The notes under the pieces: model-generated
The model's input: the letters and a program-made list of their open reading frames with translations, nothing else
Told to the model about the DNA's origin: nothing
The model's database searches: none
Translations under genes and position numbers: made by a program
Origin: Narthecium ossifragum
Lineage: Eukaryota > Streptophyta > Magnoliopsida > Dioscoreales > Nartheciaceae
Direction: 5' to 3'
DNA: 64,000 nt
Assembly: GCA_963920575.1 (NCBI GenBank)
Contig: OY986969.1
Location: forward strand, 11,982,615-12,046,614
Part shown: positions 12,576 through 24,343 of the stretch, one piece after another
How the letters are laid out: every line of letters begins with the position of its first letter
Numbering within the stretch: position 1 is the first letter of the stretch

Positions 12576-14276
12576 AGTGGTTTAGTTGGCTTTATTTGCT
12601 TTATTGTGTGCTTGAGCGTGCTTGAATTATTTTTAGGTTGTGTGCTTGCATGTTTGCTTTTGTTTTTCCTTTGCTTTGCTTTTGTTTTAAGGTGATCGAG
12701 CATTCCCTATCATACCTGAAGAATTCACCCAGCCATGGTGGTTATGGAAATTCAAAGTTTGGCAACTCCCACAGTATTCAAAGAAGAAAGCATGAAGTCG
12801 AGCCAATGACAATAAATAAAGGCGCTGCTTGGAAGGCAACCCAAGGGGAGGTCGTTTCTTTCTCTTTTTATTTTCGCATTTCCATTTTAGTTATATTTAC
12901 CTTTTCTTTGCATTCCACCTTACATTGGGGACAATGTCAGTTTCAAGTGTGGGGGAGGAGATCTAGGTTGCATTTGCCATGAGCGAGAACTAGTTAAGCT
13001 TGACATATTGATAACATGATTGAATGAGTAATTTTGCGACTTGGAATTAATTAGTTGAGTTATTTTCCTTGAGATGGTAATGACTGAATGAGTAGACAAA
13101 AGCTGGTTTGATTTTGAGCCTTTAGACTGACACATTCATATCAGTCTCACTAATTTCTTTCATGAGAGATATTCTTGCATGGATTTGTTTCTCTAGAACT
13201 TGTTTTGATTCTATTTGAGGTCACATTGACACATGTATACATGAACATGATTAAGGCCATCTTTGTTATAAGCTACATATGCCAAATAGCCTACCTTACA
13301 ATTAGTTTTTCCTTTTGCTAAACACCTTTGAGCTTTATTGACTTCATTGTTAACCGACATTACAAGCCTTAAACATGAAAAGTATTTCCGTTACCTAAGC
13401 CATAAAACTAGTGGAGCATTGATCATCATTATGACATGTATGGGTGCAAAAGCTCAAGTGTGGGGGTGTTTGGATTTGTGGTATGGCTATGATTGGTGAA
13501 GTGGAGTTTATTTTCATACTCAATTTGTGAGCATGTTAAATCTAAAAAAAAAAAACAAAAGAAAAGAAGAAAAGAAAGTGAAGGAGGAAATTGTTTCTCA
13601 TGTTGCAAAATGAGTTTATGAATCCTCCTAATACTCCAAGAAAGGGGTATGTTTATGTATGATCTCTACAAAGGTGGAAGTTTTTGCAAAAGATGGTTCA
13701 CTATTTCAGTTAAAAAGTATTCTTTTGAGCAATCTCTTTGTCAATGTGGTGATGTTATATGATTTGAGTATGTTAAATCCAAATTGAAGAAGTTGCTGAA
13801 CGGAGTGATTGGTTGTACATGTCTTATTGATGTATTTTTGCTCCATTATTTCCATTGGCTTTTGAGCTACATTCCCAAATATTTCCCACCATGATTCTAG
13901 ACCCCATTACAACCTTTTGAAGTCCTTATGATTCGTGTTATGCATGTGATTCTAGTGGTGGAGAATGAGAAGATATGCAAGCTTATGGTAGATCATTTTC
14001 ACTGGAATGAATTTGAGTGAAATACATACCCTTCAAACACATGAGAGTTGAGTGTTAATTTCTGTGAGGGTCTACTTATTTAGTATGCTCCACAGTCAAG
14101 TGGAAATGCTTACTGATTAATTTTTTAAGTTGTCTAAAAATGTTTGTTCATGACGTGTTATGAGTCTTGTGAAGAGCTTGATTGTTCTTTGTTGATGGCG
14201 TTGCAACCTTGATATCTTGAGTAGAGTGAATTTTAGTTTTGCCCGAGGACGAGCAAAAGCTAAGTGTGGGGGAATT
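12576..14276 (+). other. Element B 3' non-coding region with three G-rich tracts
   Basis: No coding signal. It holds AATAAA next to the AGGCAA-loop hairpin (12828-12845), the inverted pair ACATTG/CAATGT near 12923-12938, and three AAGTGTGGGGG motifs near 12945, 13456 and 14262. The last abuts the 3' LTR and is the likely polypurine tract. Remnant D keeps the same arrangement on the minus strand. An A-rich low-complexity run lies at 13542-13580. Confidence 0.7.
12828..12845 (+). promoter_or_regulatory. Conserved stem-loop (element B)
   Basis: CTTGGA (12828-12833), AGGCAA loop, CCCAAG (12840-12845): five of six pairs form. The loop equals that in A while the stem differs with compensating changes. 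Confidence 0.55.
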
Positions 14277-15799
14277 TGATGATGATGCATAATGTTATAT
14301 TTTTATCCCTTAATACTTAGTCTCCTGTGCTTATTTGGTACCTAAATACACTCATTATTCTTATATTTTGATTTAGGATACAATTGAAGTCCTTAAGTCG
14401 AAAAGAAGCTGAAAAGAGTGCATGGATCAACTTTAAAGATTAATCTGTACCTGCTCATGAAGAACCAAATGATGTGCCATATATGGTTGGAAAGCTCTTG
14501 AAGTCTAGTTTCTGGAGAATTTTATGGTTCGTGATTCCTAGTTTCCTAGAGGACGTTACGGCAATTCTAGTACCATTGGCGCAGTCTGAATGGCAGAGCA
14601 GTAAATACGCTGGAACGTCCGATCGATCCGACACCCAGGGTCCGATCGATCCGACTATGCAGAAACGTGACAGAACATATATTTTTTGGCTGAAATAAGT
14701 CCGATTGATCCCTCCATCAATCCTATGGGGTCCGATCGATCGGACACCTAAAGTCTGATCGATCGGACTCGGGAATAGCCAGAGACGGAGGATTTTTACG
14801 CAACCGATCGATCCAACACCCATAGTCCGATCGATCGGACTTTCCCAGTGAATAAAATCAACGGTTTTGATCTAATCCGAGGATGGATACACTTAAAGCT
14901 ATAAATAGGACTCTTTCTAGGGTTTGAGGGGGGATTCTTGGACACTTTTGGCTGCTCTTTCTACTCTTTTATATTTTTTCTAGGTTTTATCTTGCTTTAT
15001 GAAATCTTTTGGAGGATTGTTCTTGATGGCCCTGCGTGGCTAAATCTTGATTCTTGGTCGAGGAAACTGAAACCTCGGAATCAATGAAACTGTGAGATCT
15101 AATTTATTTTTATTGTTCAGTTTACAGATGAGTATTGAATGTTCTTCTGTTATTAAATATTCATGATTGTCTTGTCTAATTGCTAGGAGCGCTACTAGTT
15201 TATTATTCATTGCGATCTATTGCTAAGTTGGATATCAAATCCGGAATTGTTTGATCCCTCTAATCTGCGAAGCAACTAGGGTTTAATAATCTACTGCGTT
15301 TCAGAGATTGTTAGGTCTTAGGAAGAATATTTGACTAGATTAAATGCAACCGCTTGTGCTTGTGTTGTTTAGCTTCATCGATCTCCCTATTCTTAACGCT
15401 GCTACTAGATTAAATCTACAGCGCTTGTCTTAGGTTGTTTAGTAGTTAGGGTTGATTAGATCGCTTGTTTCTAATTAACTAAGATTGAGGAGAGATTCGA
15501 ATTGAATTCGGATGGTGAATATTCATGGTATGAATTGATTGATACTTTCATCTATGATCAGTTGTTGGATTTCGATGGTGGATGTTGACTCAGACCAAGG
15601 TTTGTTCTCTTGATTTAACTCGTTTCTTCGCTTTAGATTATTTCTTTATTGTTTTTACTCACGTTTAAAACCCCCCATCTTTATTCACTAAGCACAAAAC
15701 TAGGCTAAACACTCTTCGTGGGATCGACTCGTACTCGCACTACTACAATTATTTTAATGAGTATTGGTTTTATTTTTGAGTGCCTGCGACAGTACATCA
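14277..15799 (+). repeat. 3' LTR of element B (1.52 kb)
   Basis: TGATGATGATGCATAATG to AGTACATCA, followed by the CTGGG duplication. TATAAATA is at 14900-14907, with GATCGATC-type motifs at about 14620-14845 upstream. Very similar to the 5' LTR apart from scattered substitutions and the two indels noted there, so the insertion is not ancient. Confidence 0.93.
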
Positions 15800-15804
15800 C
15801 TGGG
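15800..15804. repeat. Target-site duplication CTGGG (right copy, element B)
   Basis: Matches 8143-8147. After removing B, the flanks join into one family E LTR sequence (GCCACACATAGGG on both sides). Confidence 0.93.
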
Positions 15805-15822
15805 CCACACATAGGGCCTACA

Positions 15823-15867
<45 letters not shown>

Positions 15868-17506
15868 AATCATGTAGATAACATGCTACAATTTGAAATA
15901 AACATCTAAGCACATGAAATCGGCGGAGGAATACACGTGGCATAGCCATAAGTAAAACCCAATCCATTAGCATGAGATTTGGCATTCAGATATACTAGCA
16001 TAATTCGAGTTGCAAACACACTTTTATATAACATGATAAGAAATACTAACATATCATTGACAAGAGCCGAGAAAATTCATCCGAGATATCATTTTTGGTA
16101 AATAGAAAACCCAAGCCTATTCTCTCGAGAAAACGTTAAATTCACAGAAAATCCATATGAAAAATTACCTGCTAGCATCCTACAAGAAGATCCTAAAACA
16201 AGATCCTAAAACTCGGCATAAATCCCTCAAAACTTCCCTAGAATTAGCGTACATGATATCTAACATCCCTAGCAATCTACTACGAGTAGATCAAAATAAA
16301 TAGATCGATAGAAACCCAATCTTGCTGCCAAAAACCCACGAATCTGTCAAAGATTGAATTTCGTCACGGAACAATTCATTATAAATCATAGAAAAATCCG
16401 AAAAATATGAAATCAATTGGACCAGAGAGTAGACTCAAAAGCCTACAACTTCCATGTTGAAAGCTAAGCAAAATTCCTCGCGGAATAGCACCAGATCCAA
16501 GAAGAAGCCGGATGGTTTCACAAAACAGGGGATGAAAACCAAATCCGGGAATAACAGCCGGATAAACCCCATTAAAACCCCATCAATCACCAATTAAGCC
16601 TGGTTCAGGTGAGATCTAAGCCTAGGGAAGAAAGTTAGAAGAGAAATCCACAAAGAATCCGATTGAAACCTTCTCAAACAAAATCTGAAATCCATGATTC
16701 CGAAATCAGCAACTAATCTAGCATGGGTAGCATGAAAACAACAATCAAACAATGGAAGGTTCAATCCACAATCACACCCTAGGACTGAATCAAGGATTCA
16801 GGTAGGAAACCCCTACCTGAGAGCTTGGAGAAGATGGGATCTGAGCTTCCCGACGCTATCCTGGGCGTTGGAGCTCGACGGCGGCGAAGGAACTCCAAGG
16901 GAACGCCGGCGGAGCTCGAAGATCGACGACGAAGAGGGCTGTCGGCCAGCTTGAGAGAGAGGAAACGGAGGAAAGAGGGTTGGATCTGGGAGTAGAGGAA
17001 GCTAGGGAACTCGAGAGAGGTGAGGTGGAGCTCGGAGAGGAGCGGCGGCTGGCGGCGACGACGGAGAAGCTCCGGAGAGGAGAGGTCAACGCGATCGCGG
17101 TTAGGGGTGAAGAAGGGGAAGGCTGCTGCCGGTAAGAGAGCAAGGAAGAGAGAGAGAAAAATAGGGTTTAGTAGCTTAAGTGGCTAAACCAACCAAGTTT
17201 AGCCAGTTTAATCGGACCGAGTCCGATTAAACCCCAAATTGCGATATCTCTTCGCAATCTCGTTCGGATCTGTCGATCCCGAACACTCCTATTGGATCTA
17301 TTCAATCACGTACATCAATCAAGGCTGTGTGTGCACTACGCGGGTGTAAAACTGACCACTATGGCGTAATTTTACCAAATTACACATGGGGTCCAAAAGC
17401 AGCGATGCGATCAACCGATCGCAAAGAAAGGCCAACCGAGCCAAACCACAAAATCAGACCCTCGATCCAACGCGGTCGGACCGGGTTGGAGGAACGGGTC
17501 CTCACA
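15805..17506 (-). repeat. Family E LTR, 5'-side part (minus strand), right of element B
   Basis: Continues the LTR interrupted at 8147. Its start on the minus strand is TGTGAGGACCCGTTCC, at 17506. It holds a GC- and GA-rich segment (16850-17150) like a plant 5' leader and a hairpin GGTAGG...CCTACC (16801-16817). ORFs across the leader-like part are low-complexity Ser/Pro frames and are not supported as genes. Confidence 0.78.
15829..15865. repeat. (TA)n microsatellite
   Basis: Roughly 18 uninterrupted TA units inside the family E LTR. The matching place in another E copy (51640-51654) is where the probable Helitron inserted. Confidence 0.95.
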
Positions 17507-17640
17507 GATTTTGCTCTTTTTAGTGATTAAATTACTCCTATATTTGGTAACAGGGGTAAGAACTGGGGTTAATGGCCCATTCTTATCCTCAAACGCTATG
17601 GGGTTAGGCTTTTGAAGTTAAGATGGTTTAACCCCGAAAA
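17507..17640. other. Short unassigned stretch
   Basis: Lies between the E LTR and the foldback element. It contains GGGTAAGAA and TTCTTATCC in opposite orientation (about 17552-17590), reminiscent of a MITE terminus, but no matching right end was found. Confidence 0.3.
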
Positions 17641-18240
17641 TGTGGTTAAACTTCTCTCTCATTTACACCCATCACATATATTCTAATATTATTTTGATTA
17701 TGCCAATATTTAAAGAAAGATAAAACAATAGATTTTTTACATGATGTGGACCAAAAATGCAATAACATGTGGCATGTGGGACCCACCTATATTAATATTT
17801 TATTATAATAATATGTTATTGATATTATTTAATACACTATGCATATTAAATTGTTTTTATACGCTTCTAAAAATATATGCAAATATTTTTATGATGGTAT
17901 AAAAATGTTTACGTGCGTAGTAACATTTTTGTGTGTTTATTTTTCTACGTGTAAATATTTTTGTGAGCCCATAAACATTTTTGTATGTGTTTTTATGAGC
18001 GTATAAAAACTTTTGCACAAGCATAATTTTTTTTTTATATGCGTACTGTATTAAATAATATTATTCATATGTTATTATAATAAAATATTAATATAATTGG
18101 GTCCACATGCCAAATGTCATATCATGATGGTCTATATCATGCAAACATTATTTTATTTTATATTATTTTAGTAATAAATATTAAAATTTCATTATTTTAT
18201 TTATATTAGTGGGTCCGCATGGGGATGCATTTATGTGGAA
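17641..18240. mobile_element. AT-rich foldback (long inverted repeat) element, probably non-autonomous DNA transposon
   Basis: Left arm to about 17846 and right arm from about 18037 are imperfect inverted repeats; the best part pairs 17783-17846 with 18037-18100, bounded by GGGACCCACC on one side and GGGTCCACAT on the other. The spacer carries several CATTTTTGTG-like repeats. No ORF. Class and target duplication could not be fixed. Confidence 0.5.
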
Positions 18241-18500
18241 ACATGGTCCAGGTGTCGTGCTCTTTTGGAGGTAGCTAGATTTGATCGTGGAAACATGTTC
18301 CAGGTGTCGTGCTCAATCCGATCATATGATGGTCTGACTTCATAAGGCGTCTCGACTTCAAGGCCGCTTAGCTCCAGGCTTACTAACTTCACAAGGTGAT
18401 TCTATCTCGAGGTTGTTTGGCTCCGAAATAAGTGATCTCGTAAATTGCGTCGACCTCGAGGGTTGCTTAGCCTCAGGATTGGTAGCGTCAGACTTTAGTA
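18235..18500. repeat. Short direct duplication and minisatellite-like repeats
   Basis: GGAAACATG(G/T)TCCAGGTGTCG occurs twice (about 18238 and 18290). From about 18340 to 18490 a loose ~50-bp unit recurs three times around TCGAGG..GCTTAGCTC-like sequence. The unit may belong to another LTR; I could not assign it. Confidence 0.4.
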
Positions 18501-18782
18501 GTCACTTCCTTTTGTGCCAATGGCCAAGTAATAGAGGACAGTTCGACTCCTCGAGTATCACACTGTTGGATCGCATCGCATTAAATGCATAGGCATGATG
18601 ATGGGGTTTGTGATCTTGGGCATCGAGTAGCATTTAATGTGTGTGTTATTCTCATTGGTTGACGCTTCTGTTCTCGCATGGCTTTGTACGCGATGGTACC
18701 ACCAGTCTTGTAGGCGGTTCCCGTCCACCTGTCGCGTCTATATGACGTTGCAGGTACTATGTTTGTGGCTTGGTAGATGGGT
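18501..18782. other. Unassigned spacer
   Basis: No coding or structural signal I can support. It lies between the minisatellite-like repeats and a Tekay-type LTR start. Confidence 0.3.
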
Positions 18783-19362
18783 TGTGAGGACCTGTTCGTC
18801 TACTCCTAGGTCGACCATCCGGGCTTGAGCCTGTGTTTTAGTCCAAGTCTAACTTTATGCACAAAATGATCGATCTTTTCTTGCTAAGAAGATCGCTCCT
18901 TCGGTGCCAAAAAGTGAAGTTCCTCGTCATGAAGGATCGATCATCATTCATAGGTCGGTTCATCCATCTATAAAACGGACGCAACCCCCTTCTCTTTTTC
19001 CCTTTTGAAATCCGCCGTTCTTGAGCTTAGATCTGACGAGATTTTGGAGGAGATTGAGGGTGATCCTAGGCTCAGCAATGCGGATTGACGTTGCTCTTGT
19101 CTAGGTAGGGATGCTACCTACTTGTCTTTCTGATTTTTGTGAGTTTTGAGCTTGTCTGTGTTTGTTTTGAGTAGATCTCTTTGCATGCTTATTGGTTTTC
19201 AGTGCAAGTACCGGTTTTGGACTCGTGGTCTTTCGTACTACTAGATCCCAGAGTCTTGTGCGATTTGATAGCATTTTCTGGCGGTATTCTCCTTCTATGG
19301 TTCACCGGAGAACCCAACATGATCGATCTTCCTTGAGGAAGGATCGATCATTCTTGGGGTGT
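18783..19362 (+). repeat. Tekay-type LTR fragment (5' ~580 bp)
   Basis: Starts TGTGAGGACC, has TATAAAA at 18969-18975 with GATCGATC motifs before and after it, and a leader hairpin GGTAG...CTACC at 19104-19118. Cut at 19362 where the remnant D LTR begins. Confidence 0.75.
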
Positions 19363-21118
19363 TGATGTGCTGTTGCAAGCAACCAAAAATAAAACCAATA
19401 CTCTTTAAAATAAATGTAGTAGTGCGAGTACGAGTCGATCCCACGAGGAGTATCTAGCCTAAGTATTGTGCTATGTGAACAAAGATGGGGATTTTGAATA
19501 TAGCAAAAATGAATGAGAAATAATCTAAATTGAAGAAACGGATTTAATCAAGATAACATAGCTCGGTCTAAGTCAACATCCACCATCAGAATCTCTATAA
19601 CTGATCATTGATGCAAGTATATATCAATCCACAACTTGAATATTCACCGTTTGAATTAAATTTGAATCTCTCCTTAATCCTAGTTAATTAGAAACAAGCG
19701 ATCTAATTAACTCTAACTACTAAACAACCTAAGACAAGCACTGTAGATTTAATCTAGTAGCAGCCTTAATAATAGGGAGATCGATGAAGTTAAATAACAC
19801 AAACACAAGTGGTTGCATTTAATTTAGTTGAATATTCTTCCGAAGACCAAACAATCTCTGAAATACAGTAAATCATTAAACCCTAGTTGCTTCATAGATT
19901 AGAGGGATCAAACAATTATGGATTTGATATCCAACTTAGCTGTAGATTGCAATAAATAACAAACTAGTAGGCCTCCTAGCAATTAAACAAGGTAATCATA
20001 ATCATAATCACAGAACAACATTCAATAGTCAAATATGAATTGAACAATAAAAATAGATTAGATCTCACAGTTCATGGATTTCGAGGTTTCAGTTTCCTCG
20101 ACCAAGAATTAAGGTTTAGCCACGCAAGGCCATCAAGAACAATCATTTCAAGAAGAAAGAAGAACCCTAGAAATATAAAAGAAATAGAAATTAGCAGCCA
20201 AAATCCTCTAGAATTCACCCCCCTTAATCCCTAAAAAGAATCCTATTTATAACCCATAAGTTTCCCATCCTCGGATTAGATCTGAGCCCTTTATTTTGCA
20301 AAGTTGGTTAACAAAGATCGATCTTTATGTAGTAGAAGATCAATCTTTTCTTCCCAGATTGTGCATGCACCCCGATTAAGATCGATCTCTTTTGTCAAGA
20401 AGATCGATCTCTTTATTCTGGATTTCATGTTCATGCTCACGGTCGATCCTCGTATCGACCCTGAGAAAGTATATTTTTGACAGAGGCTGACGGTCGATGC
20501 GGCGGTCGATGTGACGGTCGACCGTGGGTCTTTTTCATCTCTTAGTGCATAAAGGATCGATCTTTTATGTCAAGAAGATCGATCTTTTATTTTCTGCATA
20601 TTTCTTCTGCTATTCTGCCTTGCACTGATTGTAATAAAAGCACTGTAACTTTCTATAGGAAGCTCCAAATCACAAACTGTAAAATTTTCCAGCAACTAGA
20701 CTTCCAGAGCTTTTCAATCATATATTGAACTTCATCTGGTTCTTCCCAAGTAGGTACAGTTTAATCTTTGAAGCTGACTTATCTTCTTTGCAATCTTCTT
20801 CGTACCTTATGGCTTTGATTTTTTTGATGCAATCAACCAGAATCTCTCAAAACGCATAACATGAAAGTTGTAGAGATCTTCCTTGCCTTTCCATAGTATC
20901 TTGAATCATCGTAGTCAGAGCTTGGATGAAAGAGTTATGCTCAGATTACGAATTTCGTGAAAACTGTCCAGAATTGTCCATTTTGCTTCGTTTCGCACTC
21001 AAGGTCTCTAATTGCATCCTAAATAAAAATATAAGAGAAATAAGTATATTTAGGTACGAAATAAGCACAGAAGACTAGGCATTGCGGGATAAAAATATGA
21101 CATTACGCATTCGCATCA
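19363..21118 (-). repeat. 3' LTR of element D (1.76 kb, minus strand)
   Basis: On the minus strand TGATGCGAATGCGTAATG to AGCACATCA, the same termini as LTR B with changes. A minus-strand TATAAATA is at 20244-20251. The U3 segment 20313-20590 mixes AGATCGATCT and GGTCGACC palindromes. Confidence 0.85.
20313..20590. promoter_or_regulatory. Mixed GATCGATC / GGTCGACC cluster in LTR D
   Basis: AGATCGATCT-type sites at both ends and GGTCGA-type sites (including CGGTCGACCG) in the middle, upstream of the minus-strand TATA. This one LTR joins the motif form typical of the gypsy LTRs here with that typical of the copia LTRs. Confidence 0.5.
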
Positions 21119-22528
21119 AATTCCCCCACACTTAACCTTTTATTGTCCTCGGGCAAAACTAAAATGCAACTCACTCAAAAAATCAAGGTTGCAACGCCAT
21201 CAACAAAGAACAACCCAGTTCTTCAAAACTCATAACAAATCATGAACAAACATTCCTGAACAGCTTAAAATCAATCGGTAAGCATTTTCACTTGAATATG
21301 GAGCAAACCAACTAAGTAGACCCTCACGGAAATTAACACTCAACTCTCATGTGTTTGAAGGGTATGTGTTTCACTCAAATTCATTCCAATGAAAATGAGG
21401 TTTAGGATCAAGGTGAGAAATATTTGGGTATGTAGCTCAAAAACCAACTGAAATAATGGAGCAAAAATGCATCAACTAGATATATATAACCGATACCATT
21501 CAACAACTTCCTTCAATTTCGCTACAAAATACTAAAACCATGTAACATTCCTGCATTGGCAAAGAGATTGTTCAAAAGAATTCCTTTTAATTGCATCAGT
21601 GAACAATCTATTGCAAGAACTTCCACCTTTGTAGAAATTATACATAAACATACCCCTTTCTTGGAGTATTAGGAGGATTAATAAACATGTTTTGTAACAT
21701 GAGAAACAGTTTCCCCAACTTCCTTACTTCTTCTTTTCTTCTTCTTCTTCTTGTTTTTTTTTTCAGAAACAACATACTCATGAATTGAGTATGAAAATAT
21801 ACTCCACTTCACGAATCATAGCCATACCATGATTCCAAATACCCCCGCACTTCAAACTTGCTCACTCGTATATATCATAATGATGATCAATGCTCTACTA
21901 GTCCTATGGCTTGGGTATCGGCATTGTTTTTCAGGTTTAAGGCTTGTAATGTGGGTTAACAATGAAGTTAATAAAGCTCAAAGGGGTTTAACAAAAGGAA
22001 AAAATTAATTACAAGGTAGGCTATTTGACTTACGTAGGTTATAACAAAGATGGCCTTAATCATATTCATGTATGCATGTGTCAATGTGGCTTCAAATAAA
22101 ATCAAAGCAAGCTCTAGAGAAACAAATCCATGGAAGGAAATCTCTCATGAAAGAAAATAGTGAGACTGATATAAATGTATCAGTCTAAAGGCTCAAAATC
22201 TCAGCAGTTTTTGTCTACTCATTTAGTCACTACCATCTCAAGGAAAATAACTCAACTAATTAATTCCAAGTCGCAAGATTACTCATTCAATCATGTTATG
22301 AATATGTCAAGCTTAATTAATTCTTGCTCATGGCATATGCATCCTAGATCTCCTCCCCCACACTTGAAACTGACATTGTCCCCAATGTAAGGTGAAATGC
22401 AAAGAAAAGGTAAAACTAACTAAAATATAAATGTGAAAATAAAAGGAGAAAGGAACAAACTCCCCTTGGGTTGCCTCTCAAGCAGCGCCTTTGTTTATTG
22501 TCATTGGCTCGACTTCATGCGTCCTTCT
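21119..22528 (-). other. Element D 3' non-coding region
   Basis: No coding signal. It carries three CCCCC(A/G)CACTT tracts (about 21122, 21843, 22352), the minus-strand equivalents of the AAGTGTGGGGG tracts in B; the first abuts the LTR as polypurine tract. The ACATTG/CAATGT pair and the AGGCAA-loop hairpin (22464-22481) are also present. Confidence 0.7.
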
Positions 22529-24340
22529 TTAATCAGTATAAATCAGATCCTCAAGTTCCAATTTGTCCATATTTTCTGTTTGAATTCCTTCGTAGTAAGG
22601 TTTAAGTCTATGGCCATTCACTGTAAACTTTTTGGAAGTGGCTAAACTTTGAATTTCAACTGCGCCATGAGAAAAAGCATTAGTAACGATAAAAGGACGA
22701 ATCCAATGAGAACATAACTTACTTGGAAACAAACGCAAGCGTGATTGGAAGAGAATGACTTTTTGACTAACTGTAAACTCTTGTCTTGAAATCATCTTGT
22801 CATGAAAAGGTTTTGTCTTTTCCTTGTAAATCCTCGCACTCTCATACACATCATTGCGAATTTCCTCTAATTCTTGTATTTGTAACTTCCTATGTTTTCC
22901 ACGTTCATCCATCTTCATATTGAAGCTTTTGATAGCCCAATAGGCCTTGTGATCTAACTCAACTAGAAGATGGCATGGTTTCCCAAACAACAAACGATAA
23001 GGTGACATACCAATGGGTGTCTTGTATGCAGTCCTATATGCCCACAAAGCATCATCCAAACGCAAACTCTAATCTTTTCTATTTGGATTGATTGTCTTTG
23101 CAATGATGGACTTGATTTCTCTTTTTGAAGTTTGTCCACTAGTTTGCGGATGATAGGCGGTTGACACCTTGTGGGTCACATGGTACTCCCTTAGTACAGC
23201 CTCAACTGTTCGATTGCAAAAGTGAGTGCCTCGATCACTTATTAGAGCTCTTGAAATTCCAAACCTGCATAAGATGTTAGACTTGATAAAATCTGCAACA
23301 ACTTTAGAATCATCAGTCCTGGTAGCTTTAGCTTCTACCCACTTGGAGACATAATCCATAGCAAGTAAAATATAAACATAACCAAAAGATGTAGGGAACG
23401 GACCCATGAATTCGATGCCCCAAACATTGAAAATTTCGCAAAATAAAATGAGGGTTTGTGGCATCTCATTCCTTTGAGATATATTACATGTCTTTTGACA
23501 ATTGACCCATGACTTACAAAGAAAATATGAATCTCGAAATAACGAAGGCCAATAGAAACCACATTCTAACACTTTTCTCGTCGTTCTCTTGGCTCCAAAG
23601 TGACTTCCACAAGCATGAGAAAGACAAAAGTTGAGTATAGAAATAGTTTCGTTTTCAGGAACGCACCTTCTTATTACTTGATCTGCACAATGCTTCCATA
23701 AATATGGGTCATCCCACACATAGTATTTGGCATCACTTTTGAGTTTATCTCCTTGAGCCTTAGATAAATCAAGAGGTAACATATTAGTAACCAAATAATT
23801 AACAATATTCGCATACCAAGGTAATGTCACAATTGCCGACAACAATTGCTCGTCAGGGAATGTTTTCTGCAGATGAAGTTCATCCTCCACATGCACTAAA
23901 AGACCCAAATGATCGGCAACCCGATTTTCTGTCCCTCTTTTGTCTTTTATCTCCAAATCAAACTCACTCAAGAGAAGTATCCAACTTATTAAACTTGATT
24001 TGGCCTCTTTCATCGTCATTAAATAACGAAGAGCTGCATGATCAGAATAAACAATGACTTTAGTACCAAGCAAATAACGAAACTTTTCTAAAGCAAAAAC
24101 CACAACTAAAAGTTCTTTTTCAGTGGTAGTATAATTTCTCTGGGCATCATCCAAGGTCTTTGTAGCATAATAAATTGCATGAGATGCTTTTCCAATCTTT
24201 TGGCCCAAGACAGTGCCCACTATGTAATCACTTGTGTCGCACATTATCTTGAAAGGAACATTCCAGTTAGGGGGCTGGATTACTGGGGTCGAAGTCAATA
24301 ATTCCTTCAGCTTATCAAACGCCTTTTTACATGCAGTTCA
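22529..24340 (-). pseudogene. pol fragment of element D: RNase H and integrase
   Basis: Minus-strand frame from about 24340 to a stop at 22529, with one nonsense codon TAG at 23066-23068 (and one near the truncated start). From the Met at 24298: RNase H CDTSD at Asp21; integrase zinc finger with HACGSHF, but one Cys of the usual pair is Trp (CKSWVNC); the first catalytic Asp is Glu (GIEFMGPFP); the second Asp is kept (ISDRGTHF); the block that normally bears the catalytic Glu is shortened ([10 protein letters not shown]), so that residue is lost. The integrase C-terminal GAVEI...VNGHRLK tail is present. Clearly inactive. Confidence 0.88.
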
Positions 24341-24343
24341 TTG

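Larger units (their letters stand above)
8148..15799 (+). mobile_element. Element B: complete non-autonomous Athila-like element (gag-protease, no RT/integrase)
   Basis: Bounded by CTGGG duplications. Order: 5' LTR, tRNA-Asp primer site, gag, protease, an unidentified conserved block, 1.7-kb non-coding 3' region, polypurine tract, 3' LTR. No RT, RNase H or integrase sequence is visible between protease and 3' region. LTR and 3' region resemble remnant D (19363-24343), which does have pol, so B probably moved using enzymes of a D-like element. It is inserted inside a family E LTR. Confidence 0.92.
19363..24343 (-). mobile_element. Element D: 3' remnant of an autonomous Athila-like element (minus strand)
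   Basis: Read on the minus strand: end of RT/RNase H, integrase, non-coding 3' region, polypurine tract and 3' LTR. The 5' half is missing; at about 24343 the pol sequence meets a fragment of LTR X-type. LTR termini and the 3' region match element B, making D the pol-bearing relative of B. Confidence 0.85.

Noticed and set aside
16856..17143. 95-codon Ser/Pro-rich minus-strand ORF
   Set aside because: Lies in the leader-like part of a family E LTR; the matching segment in other copies does not keep the frame.
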